DNA of 64,000 nucleotides from Bacteroidota bacterium (GTDB lineage Bacteria; Bacteroidota; Bacteroidia; Chitinophagales; Chitinophagaceae): NCBI GenBank assembly GCA_028876495.1, contig JAGWRO010000038.1, positions 124,001 to 188,000 of the forward strand, read 5' to 3'. Shown piece by piece: positions 1 to 9,666 of this stretch (position 1 is its first letter; each line of letters starts with the position of its first letter). The notes under the pieces were generated by a model. It saw only the letters and a program-made list of their open reading frames with translations, ran no database searches and was not told where the DNA came from. The position numbers and the translations under genes were made by a program.

Positions 1-184
1 AGGTTTTCTGCGCATTTTGCAACCAGATCGTTTTATTCTGTAACCGTTGAATTTTTAAATCAACCGCCTTAATAACCTTTTTAACTCCCGCCTTGATAAT
101 TTCTGCAATCCCTGCCTGGGCATTCACTCCTTTCACGGATAGAATCCCCAAAAGAATTATCACGATAATTTTTATTTTCAACAT
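1..184 (-). CDS. traI: TraI-family conjugal transfer protein, N-terminal part
   Basis: The reading frame starts with ATG at 182-184 and runs off the left edge, so only about 61 residues are visible. They begin with a hydrophobic signal peptide ending near VNAQA and continue into a stretch rich in AxVKKVIKAVDLKIQ, typical of the periplasmic coiled-coil TraI protein that follows traG in Bacteroides-type conjugative transposons. It lies just downstream of traG in the same direction, which fits the tra operon order E-F-G-I. The family call rests on position and on the start of the protein; the rest is outside the window. Confidence 0.75.
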   Translation of the reverse strand, partial: MLKIKIIVIILLGILSVKGVNAQAGIAEIIKAGVKKVIKAVDLKIQRLQNKTIWLQNAQKT

Positions 185-195
185 GACAGTAATAT

Positions 196-266
196 TTTTA
201 CTTTTCACTTTTTACTTTTCACTTATCACTTATCACTTATCTCTTATCTCTTTTCTCTTTTCACTT
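196..266. repeat. Imperfect CTTNTCA-type tandem repeat between traI and traG
   Basis: About 70 bases of near-tandem heptamers (cttttca, cttatca, cttatct) span the gap between the traI start and the traG stop at 233. They also encode the last dozen residues of TraG, a charged tail. Slippage here would alter the TraG C-terminus or the traG-traI spacing. No further function is visible. Confidence 0.5.
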
Positions 267-2749
267 CTCATTTCCGCAGCCATTGCTGAAATAGCTTTTT
301 GTATGTCGCCGTTAAATTTTGCAGCATACTCCATTAGTTTTACTTTTTCAGTTTGCTCTGTGGTATAGGCGAGATATTCCTCCAAACTCACTTCAGTTCT
401 ATATACCTTACTAAGCATTCCGCCGAGGCTGATAAAAACTTCTTTGTATTTTTTGGTGGGGTCGTTGGATTTATTGACAGAGAGCACTAACGCTTTTTCC
501 TTTTCCGTTAATCCCAATAGTTCCTGTATCTGTTCAAACTTGTTCTGGTACTTGCTTTGATCGAGCAATATTTTGCAGTCGCTGTTATTGATGATGGCTT
601 GTTTTACCACAGGCGATGAAATAATATCTTCCACTTCCTGGGTTACTACAATTGCTTCGCCAAAATGCTTTCTTACGGTTTTAAAAAGATATTTGATGTA
701 TTCTGCAAATCCTTCTTTCATCAGAGCTTTCCATGCTTCTTCAATCAATATCATTTTCCGGACGCCTTTCATCTTCCGCATTTTGTTGATGAAAACTTCC
801 ATAATGATAATGGTAACCACAGGAAATAAAATCGGGTGGTCTTTAATGTTATCCAGTTCAAACACGATAAAGCGCTCCTGTAAAAGATTCAGATTTTCGG
901 TAGCATTCAGCAGGTAGTCAAACTCTCCCCCTTTATAATAAGGACGCAGGACATAGAGAAAATTATTGACATCAAAATCTTTTTCTTTTACGTTATCCTT
1001 AGACAGTTCACGCACATACTCATCCCTTAAAAATTCATAAAAAGTGTCGAAACATAAAAACTTATTCTCTCCCTTTGGGGGATTAAGGGAACCATAGTAA
1101 CCGCTAATTGCATTGGATAATGCTACATATTCACTACGCTTAAACTCCTCATCGTCTTTTTTCCAAAGTGCAAGTAGCAGCGTTTTAATGCTTTCTTTCT
1201 TTTCGGTATCGAGGCTGTCACCCTCACCTATATAAAAAGGATTAAAGCGGATTGGATTGTCTTCGCTATACGTGAAATAATAGCCCTTTACCATATCGCA
1301 TAAGCCCTTATAGCTATGCCCCACATCCACCAACACGATGTGCGTACCTTGCTCATAATAACTACGCACCATGTGGTTGGTGAAAAATGATTTTCCGCTA
1401 CCGGATGGCCCAAGAATAAATTTGTTCCTGTTGGTGCAGATACCCATGTTCATGGGTTCATCGCTAATATCCACATGAACAGGTTTGCCTGTGAGACGGT
1501 CGCCCATACGAATACCTACCGGGCTTAATGAGGAACGATAACCGGTTTCCAGGTTAAGGAAGCAGGTTGCCTTTTCTGCGAACGTATCAAAGGTTTCATT
1601 CATGGGAAAGTCTGCTGCATTACCAGGAATACCCGCCCAGAATATTTGCGGAGCGCCGATTGTTTCCTGTTTAGCTACTGCATCCATCTGTGCCAGTGCA
1701 GAGGAAACCATGTTCTTCAGGTCTTTGAGTTCCTCTTTATCATCTGTCCATACCAATACATTGAAATGAGCTTTTACAGGAAGCCGTTGCTGACTGATGG
1801 CTTCATTCAGGAAATCATTAGTAGCGTCCCTGGCAATTAAATTCTCCCGGCTATAAGCTGAAAGGGATTGGAGGCGCAGCCTCTTTGATTCTAATTTTTG
1901 TATGGTCTTTTGCGCATCTTCAATAAAAATGTATTGGTTGTAAATATGATTGCAGGGTAAAAGCTGTCCTAATGTAGAAGCAAACCCAATGCTGAACTTT
2001 GTTTTATCGGTACTATACCTATCGTAGTTGATACGGCTGCCGCACAAGGCAGGTAGATCTACTGCATCTCCCAGCGTGAATAATTGACAATATTTATCAC
2101 CCACGCGCAGTCCTTCCTCAAAGCTGATATCTTCCATCAGAAGGTTGGGATTGCCACCTGAAAGACAACAGTACTGCTCTATTAAGCCCACTCGTCTGCT
2201 ATGGCTTAGAAGTTGATCTTCTCTTAACCTTGTCAGTTTTACAAAACCGCTGTCATCCATGATCCGTTTAAATTGCCCCGCGCTATCAAGGAAGTCCTGT
2301 AACATTTGTGGCTTTAATGTTTCTTCAGACACGATAGATTTACGCAACAGGCTTGAAACCAGGGAGCTGGCTGTTTTCCGTCCTTCGGGCTTTTTAGCAA
2401 GCATGATGTAACAGCTATGAGCAAGAAACGGGCGCTCATTAAAAAAACGTTCACTTGTCCGGCTTAGGAAGCTGGTATCTTCACTGGCTACCGACGAGGA
2501 AGATTTCGAGAAGTCCGGTTTGTGACTGCTTTGCAGAAACCAGTCCTGCTTATGAAAGACACAAAATTTTGGCAGCAATTTTATTGCCTTTATCCATGCC
2601 TGGTGAAAGGCTTCATATTCCTGGTCGGAAAGAGTAAATATCTCCGGAAGGTCTGCCTTAAAGACGATGGTAACATCACCTTGTTTACTGAGGATACAGT
2701 CATGTTCCACATCCATTATTGGTAAAATATCATCTAACACTTTTTCCAT
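233..2749 (-). CDS. traG: TraG-family VirB4-like conjugation ATPase
   Basis: This 838-residue protein is the cytoplasmic ATPase that powers the Bacteroides-type conjugative type IV secretion apparatus. A Walker A motif GPSGSGKS lies near residue 450 and a Walker B motif MILIEEAW near residue 670. A TraG N-terminal domain (residues 1-400) precedes the ATPase fold, and the length matches the family. The second half includes the TQEVEDI segment and the NNSDCKILLDQ stretch typical of VirB4 proteins. It lies 33 nt downstream of traF on the same strand, followed by traI, so it belongs to the tra operon. The C-terminal tail is lysine- and arginine-rich and encoded in a short repeat tract. No frameshift or missing motif was seen. 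Confidence 0.95.
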   Translation of the reverse strand: MEKVLDDILPIMDVEHDCILSKQGDVTIVFKADLPEIFTLSDQEYEAFHQAWIKAIKLLPKFCVFHKQDWFLQSSHKPDFSKSSSSVASEDTSFLSRTSERFFNERPFLAHSCYIMLAKKPEGRKTASSLVSSLLRKSIVSEETLKPQMLQDFLDSAGQFKRIMDDSGFVKLTRLREDQLLSHSRRVGLIEQYCCLSGGNPNLLMEDISFEEGLRVGDKYCQLFTLGDAVDLPALCGSRINYDRYSTDKTKFSIGFASTLGQLLPCNHIYNQYIFIEDAQKTIQKLESKRLRLQSLSAYSRENLIARDATNDFLNEAISQQRLPVKAHFNVLVWTDDKEELKDLKNMVSSALAQMDAVAKQETIGAPQIFWAGIPGNAADFPMNETFDTFAEKATCFLNLETGYRSSLSPVGIRMGDRLTGKPVHVDISDEPMNMGICTNRNKFILGPSGSGKSFFTNHMVRSYYEQGTHIVLVDVGHSYKGLCDMVKGYYFTYSEDNPIRFNPFYIGEGDSLDTEKKESIKTLLLALWKKDDEEFKRSEYVALSNAISGYYGSLNPPKGENKFLCFDTFYEFLRDEYVRELSKDNVKEKDFDVNNFLYVLRPYYKGGEFDYLLNATENLNLLQERFIVFELDNIKDHPILFPVVTIIIMEVFINKMRKMKGVRKMILIEEAWKALMKEGFAEYIKYLFKTVRKHFGEAIVVTQEVEDIISSPVVKQAIINNSDCKILLDQSKYQNKFEQIQELLGLTEKEKALVLSVNKSNDPTKKYKEVFISLGGMLSKVYRTEVSLEEYLAYTTEQTEKVKLMEYAAKFNGDIQKAISAMAAEMRSEKRKEIRDK

Positions 2750-2781
2750 CCCACTTTGTTTACCTTGTTTAAAAATCTTAT

Positions 2782-3117
2782 CTATTTGACTTCACTCCCC
2801 TTTTTGAGTCGGGGGTAAAAAATTTTCCTGCTTCTGGATTTGATCAGCTTTGGAATTTGCTTGCGGGCAAAGGCTTTCATCATACCATGTTCGCCATACT
2901 TGTTACTCATGCGATAAATCTTCATTACAAGAAATGCCCCCGCACCAAGAATAATTCCAACACACAAAAAAGTAGGCAAGCCGATGATATACATTACTGC
3001 AAAAACAATCATCAGCGCAACTACACCGCCACCCAGATACCAGATGTATTGAGCTTTCAAGCCTTTGAACTCGATGCTCTGGTTAATTCCTTTGTTGATT
3101 TGATAAACACTGTTCAT
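2782..3117 (-). CDS. traF: TraF-family (DUF4133) conjugal transfer membrane protein
   Basis: A small inner-membrane component of the conjugative apparatus, comparable to VirB3. The start at 3117 gives the usual family opening MNSVYQINKGIN followed by EFKGLKAQYI; the ten upstream codons of the open frame are probably not translated. Two adjoining hydrophobic segments (about residues 30-50 and 53-72) are followed by a basic C-terminal tail. Length of about 111 residues is normal. It sits directly before traG, as in other Bacteroidota conjugative transposons. The usual partner traE is not adjacent: a 5.5-kb methylase-helicase gene and a small gene lie between them. Confidence 0.9.
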   Translation of the reverse strand: MNSVYQINKGINQSIEFKGLKAQYIWYLGGGVVALMIVFAVMYIIGLPTFLCVGIILGAGAFLVMKIYRMSNKYGEHGMMKAFARKQIPKLIKSRSRKIFYPRLKKGSEVK

Positions 3118-3149
3118 AATATAATTTTTAATTACAGGCCTTTCCAAAG

Positions 3150-3166
3150 CCCCTCCTTTGGAGGGG
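3150..3166. repeat. GC-rich perfect palindrome in the traF leader
   Basis: Two 7-base arms, CCCCTCC and GGAGGGG, are separated by TTT, between the methylase-helicase stop and the traF start. It contrasts with the AT-rich surroundings and is followed by another G-rich stretch. It looks like a short dispersed palindrome or a processing hairpin. It has no T-run, so it is not an obvious terminator. Confidence 0.5.
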
Positions 3167-3180
3167 TTGGGGAGGCTGTT

Positions 3181-6100
3181 TTATAACCGCATCCTGCTGC
3201 GTGGTCGTTCTGCCACCTGTTGGGTGGCCAGTATTACTTCCTTTGCAGCAACGTGACCGTTTACTTTTTCGGCCAGTTGAATAACCGGTGTTTCAATAAC
3301 TTCTTCCGGTTCGCTGCTCTGAACCTGTTGCTGTTTCAACTGGTTTTCCTGTATCTTGATGGCTATCTGTCTTTCCAGGTTAGCCAGTTCATTTTTCATT
3401 TGCTGTAGTTCTGTCTCATGCAAAAAAGATTTTGTAGTAAGCTGCTCCAGTTTCGGTATTGCTGTATTCAGTTCCGATAATGTATGCTCATACTTTTCTT
3501 TCAGGGTTTCCACCCTGTCAATCGCATTGAGGAAATGCCTTGCTGCCAGTTTAGGATTGTCTGTATTCGGAAGCCCGTTGTTGTAGGTGTACTTAATACC
3601 ATCACTGCTTCGTTGCGCATAAAAGCTATTGGAGTAGCGGTATTCAAAAATTCCGTTTTCCTCATAGGCTTCCTGCAGCCTGCGGATATACAGGCTGAAG
3701 CCATAGAGTGTACCTATCTGCGCAGTATGCTCATCTGCAACAGCAGGCTTCCAGTCCTGGTACAGCTTGATGATGTGTTTGCCAATCGCTTCACTGTCCG
3801 TTGAACTAATATTATCCAGTTTGATAGGGTTAACTTTTATACCATCCTTATCCAGTTGAAGGCCGGCCTTGTACACTTTTTCATCTGCTGCAAGTTTATC
3901 GAGCGTTTTAACGGTGGATGCCTGTTCGTTTTGCAGATTTTCCAATTGGTATTTATTGCGTGCGATTTCCCTGAAGTGAGATACTTTCAGGCTTTCCATT
4001 ACCGCTATTTTCTTTTCCAGTTTGGATTTTTCCAGTAACGAAGTGTCGCCGGACAGAATGGCGATGTATTCAGAGAAATTCATTCCGCTCTTTTCATCAA
4101 TTGCACCCTCATCAATAGTGCGCACATTCAACTCACAATTTTTCATTTGCGAAATGAACGTCTGCTTATTCTTCAGAAGGTTGAATTTGTAATTATCAAG
4201 TGACTGTTCTACGGCGTATATATAATTCTGCACTTTGTTGCCGTAATATTCTTTGGCAATAAGATTTCCCTGGCGTGCGCCACGGCCATTGCGTTGCTCC
4301 AGCTCCGAAGGCTTCCACGGAATATCAAGGTGGTGCATTGCCACTACACGTTGCTGCACATTCAGCCCGGTTCCGGCTTTCTCTGTGCTGCCCAATAAAA
4401 TGCGTATCTCACCTCTGTTCATTTTACGGAACAGTTCGGGCTTTTTGGTATCTGTCCAGTCATGAATAAAAGTGATTTCCCGTTCGGGGATATTAAAATC
4501 CCTGATCAGCTTTTCTTTAACCGCATCATAGATATTAAATTCAGCGGGTTTGGGTGTACCAATATCTGAGAAGACTATCTGCGTACCGTTATGCTCAGTA
4601 GTTTCTTTATAGATCTCTGCAATCTTCCGGGCACTGACATTTACTTTGTTATCAGGATGATCACTATACTTCCACTCATTGATCAACCGCATATCTGCCG
4701 ACATTTTCTTTGCGTAGTTGGTTGCGATCAACATTCTGCCTTTATCTTCCTCCGGCGTCAACCTCCCACGACCAATTAATTCGCCATTACCTGTTTTAGC
4801 GAATTGCATCAGGTTTTTAATGAACTCACTTTGTTCAGGCGTTGGCTTTATGTTTACAAGCGTTTCATTCAATTCCGGCTTATCAAGGTTAATATGCTTT
4901 GCTGTTTTGTAATCGGTGATCTCGTTATAAAACAAAGCCAACTCCGGTACTTTAATGAAATGCCTGAAACGTTCTTTGGCAATAATCTCATTGGTGACTG
5001 AAAACTCAAAGTCTGTTGTTTTACGAGCGAACACGGCTGCCCAACCATCAAAGTTTTCAATATGCTGGCGTTCCATTTCTTTCGGACGCAGGTATTTAAA
5101 CAATAGATACATTTCTGTAAGGCTGTTGGATATGGGCGTACCGGAAAGGAAGGTTACACATAGATCACTGTTAAACCGGCTTTGCAGTTCACGTACTGCA
5201 AAGAGCATATTCAGTGCTTTCTGGCTACCTTCTGTATTGCCCAGGCCAGCGACCCTGTTATGACGGGTAGTGAAAGTGAGATTCTTGTACTTATGTGACT
5301 CGTCCACAAACAAATGGTCAATGCCCATTTCTTTGAAATTGATACCTGTGTCTTTCTTTTCTTCAATATCTTTAAGGATTGCTTTCAGCTTTCCCTCCAG
5401 GTTATTCTTTCGTATTTCCAGCCCTTTGAGCATTTTCTTAGAGATGTCACCACCAAGATCCCTGACGGTTTCCAGGTCACGCTCTACATTGTCCAATTCT
5501 GTTTGAAATATCTCTCTTTGTATCTCCGGTGACTGCGGTATTTTTCCGAACTGGTCGTGTGTAAGTATGATGCAATCCCAGTTGTTATTCTTTATTTCAT
5601 GAAAAAGCCTTAACCGTTGAGCAGGTGTAAAATCATTTTGTCCTGGAAACAGTATGCGAGCTTTAGGATAGGCTTTTTTATAGGTTTCTGCTATCTGGTT
5701 GACGTTAGCCTTCAGTGCTACAATCACAGGCTTATGCACGATACCTAATCTTTTCATCTCCTGTGCGGAGACGATCATGGTAAGTGTTTTACCCAATCCT
5801 ACCTCGTGATCAACCAATGCTCCCCGGTTCTGTATGATTCTCCAGGCTGCATTCTTTTGTGAGCTGTATAAATCCTCGATGCCCAATGCTTTTTTATCCA
5901 GGCCGGGAAAATTGAGATGGTTGCCGTCGAACTCACGTAGTACATAGCAATTGAAAGTATCATTATATAGGTTCTCTAAGTTCTTTTTCTCAGCATCAGG
6001 CAGTTCATTCAGCCAGTTAATAAATCCACTTCTTATCTGCTCGATCTTTTGGTGTGCCAGTTGTATAGCTTCGTTATCAGGCAGACGAATAGTTTTGCCA

Positions 6101-8724
6101 TCTCCAACGGATACCTCATAGGTAAAGAAAGGTGTCGTATTCTCCAGTGCATGTTCCAGCAAAGCGTATCCGTAAGTGGTACGTCCGCTTTTGGGTGTAA
6201 CAGCGAACTCTCTTGATACTTTGATATTCATTCCGGTATTTACCTTGAAGGCATCCAGCGATGGAAAATAATTGATGGTGGTGTCCAGCTCGAACAGGGA
6301 AGTAGCAAATCGCTCGTAGTAAGAATTGGGTATCCAGCGTTCTCCTAAATTAAAATCCAGTAATTCAAAGGGAATACGCTCCGGCTGCACCTTTGCAATG
6401 GCTTCCGCACTTCTTTTATATTGCAGGTTATCCGTGAACTGGCCATACAGGTGTTCTATCTGGCGCAGTTTTTCAACTACATTACCGCTCAAATACCGGT
6501 CTGCTGTTTCCCATTCATTGCTGACGGGGTTCAGGTACACATGATTGCCGAGGCGATTGATGACTTCGTTTTCATCTAACCCCATTGCTGCACTGATGAA
6601 GCCCGTATCTACTTTTCCTGTATCGTTGAGGCTATGAGCAAGGGCTTCAATGGGATCATCTGTTATAAACCGCTCCTTAACCTGATTAATGGAATGAGTT
6701 AGTATATCTGCTTTGACAAACCGTTCGCCGTCCCTGCGTTCAAGCGAGGATAATGCAATAACGCCAAAGGCGGTATCTTCCAGAATACGCCTGCGGTTAT
6801 CAGGGCTGTTCAAAAGGCCATAATCAACAATAAAATATTCGTAATTGTTGTTGAGCTGATCCCTGTCTGCATTGCTGATTGTTTCCCCTGATACTTCTTT
6901 AGCTGCTAATTCGAGATAAGCATCACGAAGCGCCGCATAGTTTTCGTAGAAATGAATATTTCCCTGAAGACCCAGGGGCTGGAATACGGCTTGCTTGTAT
7001 TCGGGATCGGGGTTGCCAATTGTGCCGACATTACCCATGTGTACCACTAACGTACCTTCCTGGTAGTAAGGCTTCAGCCCGATGAAAGGAAGCGGCACTT
7101 TTTGTTCAAACCGAAAAAAACCTTCCAGCGTTTGGTCGCCCTCGTAACTGAAACTGTGATCAAACTGTTTAAGGTAATTGGAAATACCTGTCAGCTCATG
7201 GCCCAATAAGCGGGCATCCATCCAATTTGCGGACAGATGATCTACTTCTTTGACATTAGAATACAGCTTATATAAAAAACGATTGCTTTTGTGTTGCTTT
7301 GCGGTAAGCAATACAACATTCTCATGACTTGGCTTGTCGGTTGTGCGTATCGTGCCGATGATGCGTGCTGATGCTTTTTGCACAACCGTTTCATCGAGTG
7401 GATTGATATATGCTATTGCCCGGTTGATCTGCTCCGCCGGGGCTGTATCAAATAATCCCAGTTGTACTGATGTACTCTCCGTTGTGTTTTCGGGCATCGT
7501 CAGGTACGTTAGTTTTTTGCCCTCATTTTCAGGAACGGGCAATAGTACCGTTTGTGCTTTCTGATATGATTCATTGTTGAAGCGATTTTGAAATTGATGG
7601 CTTAGGTTGACATGAAGACCATCCCTGATCTGGTTTATATCACCATCGTGCCACACGGTTTCATGTGCCTGGCCATATTGATTTTTACCGGGTATTATCT
7701 TATTACCAATAATGACTTCTTTATGATTAAACAGGTATAGGTTTTGGTGGTAGCTGCCAAACTGGTTTTTAAGCTCTACTGTGTTAATCAATAGTTGCTC
7801 ACTATTAGAAAGCTGCCCTTTGGCTGTATTCTTCTGTACGATCAACAAATGACTCGGCGCTTCTGTATTGCCGGTATCTTTCATCAGGTTGTCCGGCATC
7901 ACTGTTAGGCTTACGAAATTGGCACGTTCAAAAAGATATTGCCTTGCTGTATGATTGGAAGGACTATTTAAAAAAGCATCTGTGGTAATAAAAGCCATTA
8001 AACCACCTTCAGCCAGCTTATCAAGTCCTTTGGCAAAAAAGTAGTTGTGTATTTTGCCGGATATTTCTTTGTCTGGAAAGGCTTCATCATATACTGAAAA
8101 ATTTCCGAAGGGGATATTACTCACCACCAGGTCATAAGTGCCATTATCTTTTACCGGTGCTTCTTCAAGGCCTGTAATATGCGTAGTTGTTTTTACAGGA
8201 AGGGTGCTGTTGATGGCAGATAACACCAATCCGGTGAGCCTGTCCTTTTCCACCGCCGTAATTTGTTCCAGGTCAGGAAACGTTGTAACCGCTTCGTTGA
8301 TGAATACACCGGCTCCGGCTGAAGGTTCGTACAATCTTTTAGGCTGAATGCCTTGTGCTGCGAGTACGCTGTAAATTGTTTGAGGTACTACTTCGGGCGT
8401 ATAAAATGCGGTCAGTACACTGTTGCGTAATGACGCAATGATTTCCTTATAGGCTGTATCGTCGTAGTTTTCTTTGAGCAGGTCATGTAATTGCATCATT
8501 TCTCCGTGCTGCTTCAAATCCTCCTTTGTGGCACCATTAGCCTGCCATTCCTCCAATGTTCCGTAAGGGTATAAAACTGCCTTGATGCCGCCGGAGCCTG
8601 CGTACTTTTTCAGGCTGGCGACATCTTCCGCAGTAAGCGGAGGACCATTCTGATAATCTAACGCTGTTCGGATAGCCCGAAGGTTATCGTGCAGCTTTTG
8701 GGAAACATTATATGCCATAATCAC
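3181..8724 (-). CDS. Giant N6-adenine DNA methylase fused to SNF2-type helicase
   Basis: An 1847-residue protein of the kind carried by conjugative elements and large phages. The N-terminus holds a methyltransferase fold with a SAM-binding motif LYEPSAGAGVF near residues 131-141 and a variant catalytic motif NIPF at 203-206 in place of NPPY/F. The middle carries a superfamily 2 helicase: Walker A GLGKT near 975, Walker B DESH near 1142 and motif VI QRNGRGARQG near 1480. The C-terminal 300 residues are coiled-coil-like with a basic end. It may start at the ATG of MAYNVSQ (8718). It probably protects or remodels the element's DNA during transfer; this is inferred from the family. It is embedded in the tra operon between traE and traF, an unusual site. 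Confidence 0.9.
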   Translation of the reverse strand: MIMAYNVSQKLHDNLRAIRTALDYQNGPPLTAEDVASLKKYAGSGGIKAVLYPYGTLEEWQANGATKEDLKQHGEMMQLHDLLKENYDDTAYKEIIASLRNSVLTAFYTPEVVPQTIYSVLAAQGIQPKRLYEPSAGAGVFINEAVTTFPDLEQITAVEKDRLTGLVLSAINSTLPVKTTTHITGLEEAPVKDNGTYDLVVSNIPFGNFSVYDEAFPDKEISGKIHNYFFAKGLDKLAEGGLMAFITTDAFLNSPSNHTARQYLFERANFVSLTVMPDNLMKDTGNTEAPSHLLIVQKNTAKGQLSNSEQLLINTVELKNQFGSYHQNLYLFNHKEVIIGNKIIPGKNQYGQAHETVWHDGDINQIRDGLHVNLSHQFQNRFNNESYQKAQTVLLPVPENEGKKLTYLTMPENTTESTSVQLGLFDTAPAEQINRAIAYINPLDETVVQKASARIIGTIRTTDKPSHENVVLLTAKQHKSNRFLYKLYSNVKEVDHLSANWMDARLLGHELTGISNYLKQFDHSFSYEGDQTLEGFFRFEQKVPLPFIGLKPYYQEGTLVVHMGNVGTIGNPDPEYKQAVFQPLGLQGNIHFYENYAALRDAYLELAAKEVSGETISNADRDQLNNNYEYFIVDYGLLNSPDNRRRILEDTAFGVIALSSLERRDGERFVKADILTHSINQVKERFITDDPIEALAHSLNDTGKVDTGFISAAMGLDENEVINRLGNHVYLNPVSNEWETADRYLSGNVVEKLRQIEHLYGQFTDNLQYKRSAEAIAKVQPERIPFELLDFNLGERWIPNSYYERFATSLFELDTTINYFPSLDAFKVNTGMNIKVSREFAVTPKSGRTTYGYALLEHALENTTPFFTYEVSVGDGKTIRLPDNEAIQLAHQKIEQIRSGFINWLNELPDAEKKNLENLYNDTFNCYVLREFDGNHLNFPGLDKKALGIEDLYSSQKNAAWRIIQNRGALVDHEVGLGKTLTMIVSAQEMKRLGIVHKPVIVALKANVNQIAETYKKAYPKARILFPGQNDFTPAQRLRLFHEIKNNNWDCIILTHDQFGKIPQSPEIQREIFQTELDNVERDLETVRDLGGDISKKMLKGLEIRKNNLEGKLKAILKDIEEKKDTGINFKEMGIDHLFVDESHKYKNLTFTTRHNRVAGLGNTEGSQKALNMLFAVRELQSRFNSDLCVTFLSGTPISNSLTEMYLLFKYLRPKEMERQHIENFDGWAAVFARKTTDFEFSVTNEIIAKERFRHFIKVPELALFYNEITDYKTAKHINLDKPELNETLVNIKPTPEQSEFIKNLMQFAKTGNGELIGRGRLTPEEDKGRMLIATNYAKKMSADMRLINEWKYSDHPDNKVNVSARKIAEIYKETTEHNGTQIVFSDIGTPKPAEFNIYDAVKEKLIRDFNIPEREITFIHDWTDTKKPELFRKMNRGEIRILLGSTEKAGTGLNVQQRVVAMHHLDIPWKPSELEQRNGRGARQGNLIAKEYYGNKVQNYIYAVEQSLDNYKFNLLKNKQTFISQMKNCELNVRTIDEGAIDEKSGMNFSEYIAILSGDTSLLEKSKLEKKIAVMESLKVSHFREIARNKYQLENLQNEQASTVKTLDKLAADEKVYKAGLQLDKDGIKVNPIKLDNISSTDSEAIGKHIIKLYQDWKPAVADEHTAQIGTLYGFSLYIRRLQEAYEENGIFEYRYSNSFYAQRSSDGIKYTYNNGLPNTDNPKLAARHFLNAIDRVETLKEKYEHTLSELNTAIPKLEQLTTKSFLHETELQQMKNELANLERQIAIKIQENQLKQQQVQSSEPEEVIETPVIQLAEKVNGHVAAKEVILATQQVAERPRSRMRL

Positions 8725-8753
8725 ACTTTTTCTTTCTTCACTTTTCTTTTGGC

Positions 8754-9182
8754 TCAGGCCAGGTAATCATGCACCTGCCCGATAATTGCATATTTCAAAA
8801 ACCGGTTGTTTTTATTTTCCTTATTAAAATCGAAATCACTAAAAACCTGTTCACACACGGCGATAAGGTTCACCACTTCGTATGTTAATGTTCCATTTTC
8901 TTTCAGCCGTTCATAGTCCTGTGGAAATTCTTCCTCCAAAAGAGTGCGGATGTACTGGTAGCGCGAGGGCCTCAGATCTTCTGTCATCGCATTGATACAC
9001 AACTCTGCAATTATGTAATGCGGTTCCCCTTCGTTTAGAAGCTGTTCTGCCAACGGCATCACCTCATTCACTTTTGTATCGAGATACTGCCTAACGGAAT
9101 GATCTTCCTCCAGGCTTATCATCAGATCAGGGTTATTGATGATGATATATGCCCACAACTTTTCTTTCAGCATTTCCTTCAT
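8754..9182 (-). CDS. Small acidic conjugative-element protein of unknown function
   Basis: About 142 residues from the ATG at 9182 (MKEMLKEKL); the longer frame would start at 9203 and overlap traE. The protein is acidic and predicted helical with no signal peptide, membrane segment or catalytic motif I recognise. It lies between traE and the methylase-helicase. In Bacteroidota elements such helicases are often accompanied by a small helical partner (DUF1896-like). The pattern of proline and aromatic residues in its N-terminal half is loosely similar, but I cannot assign it to that family. It is most likely an accessory of the helicase or of transfer. Confidence 0.7.
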   Translation of the reverse strand: MKEMLKEKLWAYIIINNPDLMISLEEDHSVRQYLDTKVNEVMPLAEQLLNEGEPHYIIAELCINAMTEDLRPSRYQYIRTLLEEEFPQDYERLKENGTLTYEVVNLIAVCEQVFSDFDFNKENKNNRFLKYAIIGQVHDYLA

Positions 9183-9192
9183 AATTAAATTT

Positions 9193-9537
9193 TTAAACTC
9201 CAAAGAATGATTGGATAACAGTGGCTACAACCACTAAGAAAATACAGCTCCCGAACCATGCGGCTGCAACTTTGCCGGTGTCCTGGTCGCCTGCGTTCCA
9301 TTTTTGATACACCTTGACGGCGCCAATAAGGCCAAGTATTGCGCCTACTGCATACATAAGATTGGTTCCGGCAGCAAAGTAGCTTCGGACTTTAGTGTTG
9401 GCTTCGTTAATGCCTTCTATTCCGTTCTGGGCATACACTACGCAGGTCATAGCCGATACAATCATACTTGCAAAAACTTTTTTTATATTCTTGCAAAAGG
9501 CTCTTTTAAATTTTCTCACACACATTTTCATACTCAC
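9193..9537 (-). CDS. traE: TraE-family (DUF4134) conjugal transfer protein
   Basis: A 114-residue protein with a basic N-terminus and a hydrophobic signal or anchor segment (residues about 20-37). This is followed by the conserved DUF4134 pattern: GIEGINEA, a YFAAGTNLMYAVGAILGLIGA membrane stretch, VYQKWNAGDQD and a second membrane stretch ending in FFG. It is a VirB2/VirB3-like membrane subunit of the mating apparatus. It is the first recognisable tra gene of this operon. The true start could be the second or third Met of the SMKM opening. No gene for TraA-D is visible upstream; the next gene upstream is a small membrane protein. Confidence 0.92.
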   Translation of the reverse strand: MSMKMCVRKFKRAFCKNIKKVFASMIVSAMTCVVYAQNGIEGINEANTKVRSYFAAGTNLMYAVGAILGLIGAVKVYQKWNAGDQDTGKVAAAWFGSCIFLVVVATVIQSFFGV

Positions 9538-9666
9538 ATATTTTAAAAGTTTATAAAAAGCATTAATAAAAACGGAGACGCTTCACCATCTCACCACCGC
9601 TTTCCAATCCGCCCCATTACCCGCACGCACAGGGATGAACAGCGAAGCGTACTCCGTTGCAGATCA

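Noticed and set aside
573-917. Plus-strand open frame opposite traG
   Set aside because: It is the antisense shadow of traG: no start context, no family pattern, and codon composition follows the opposite strand's gene.
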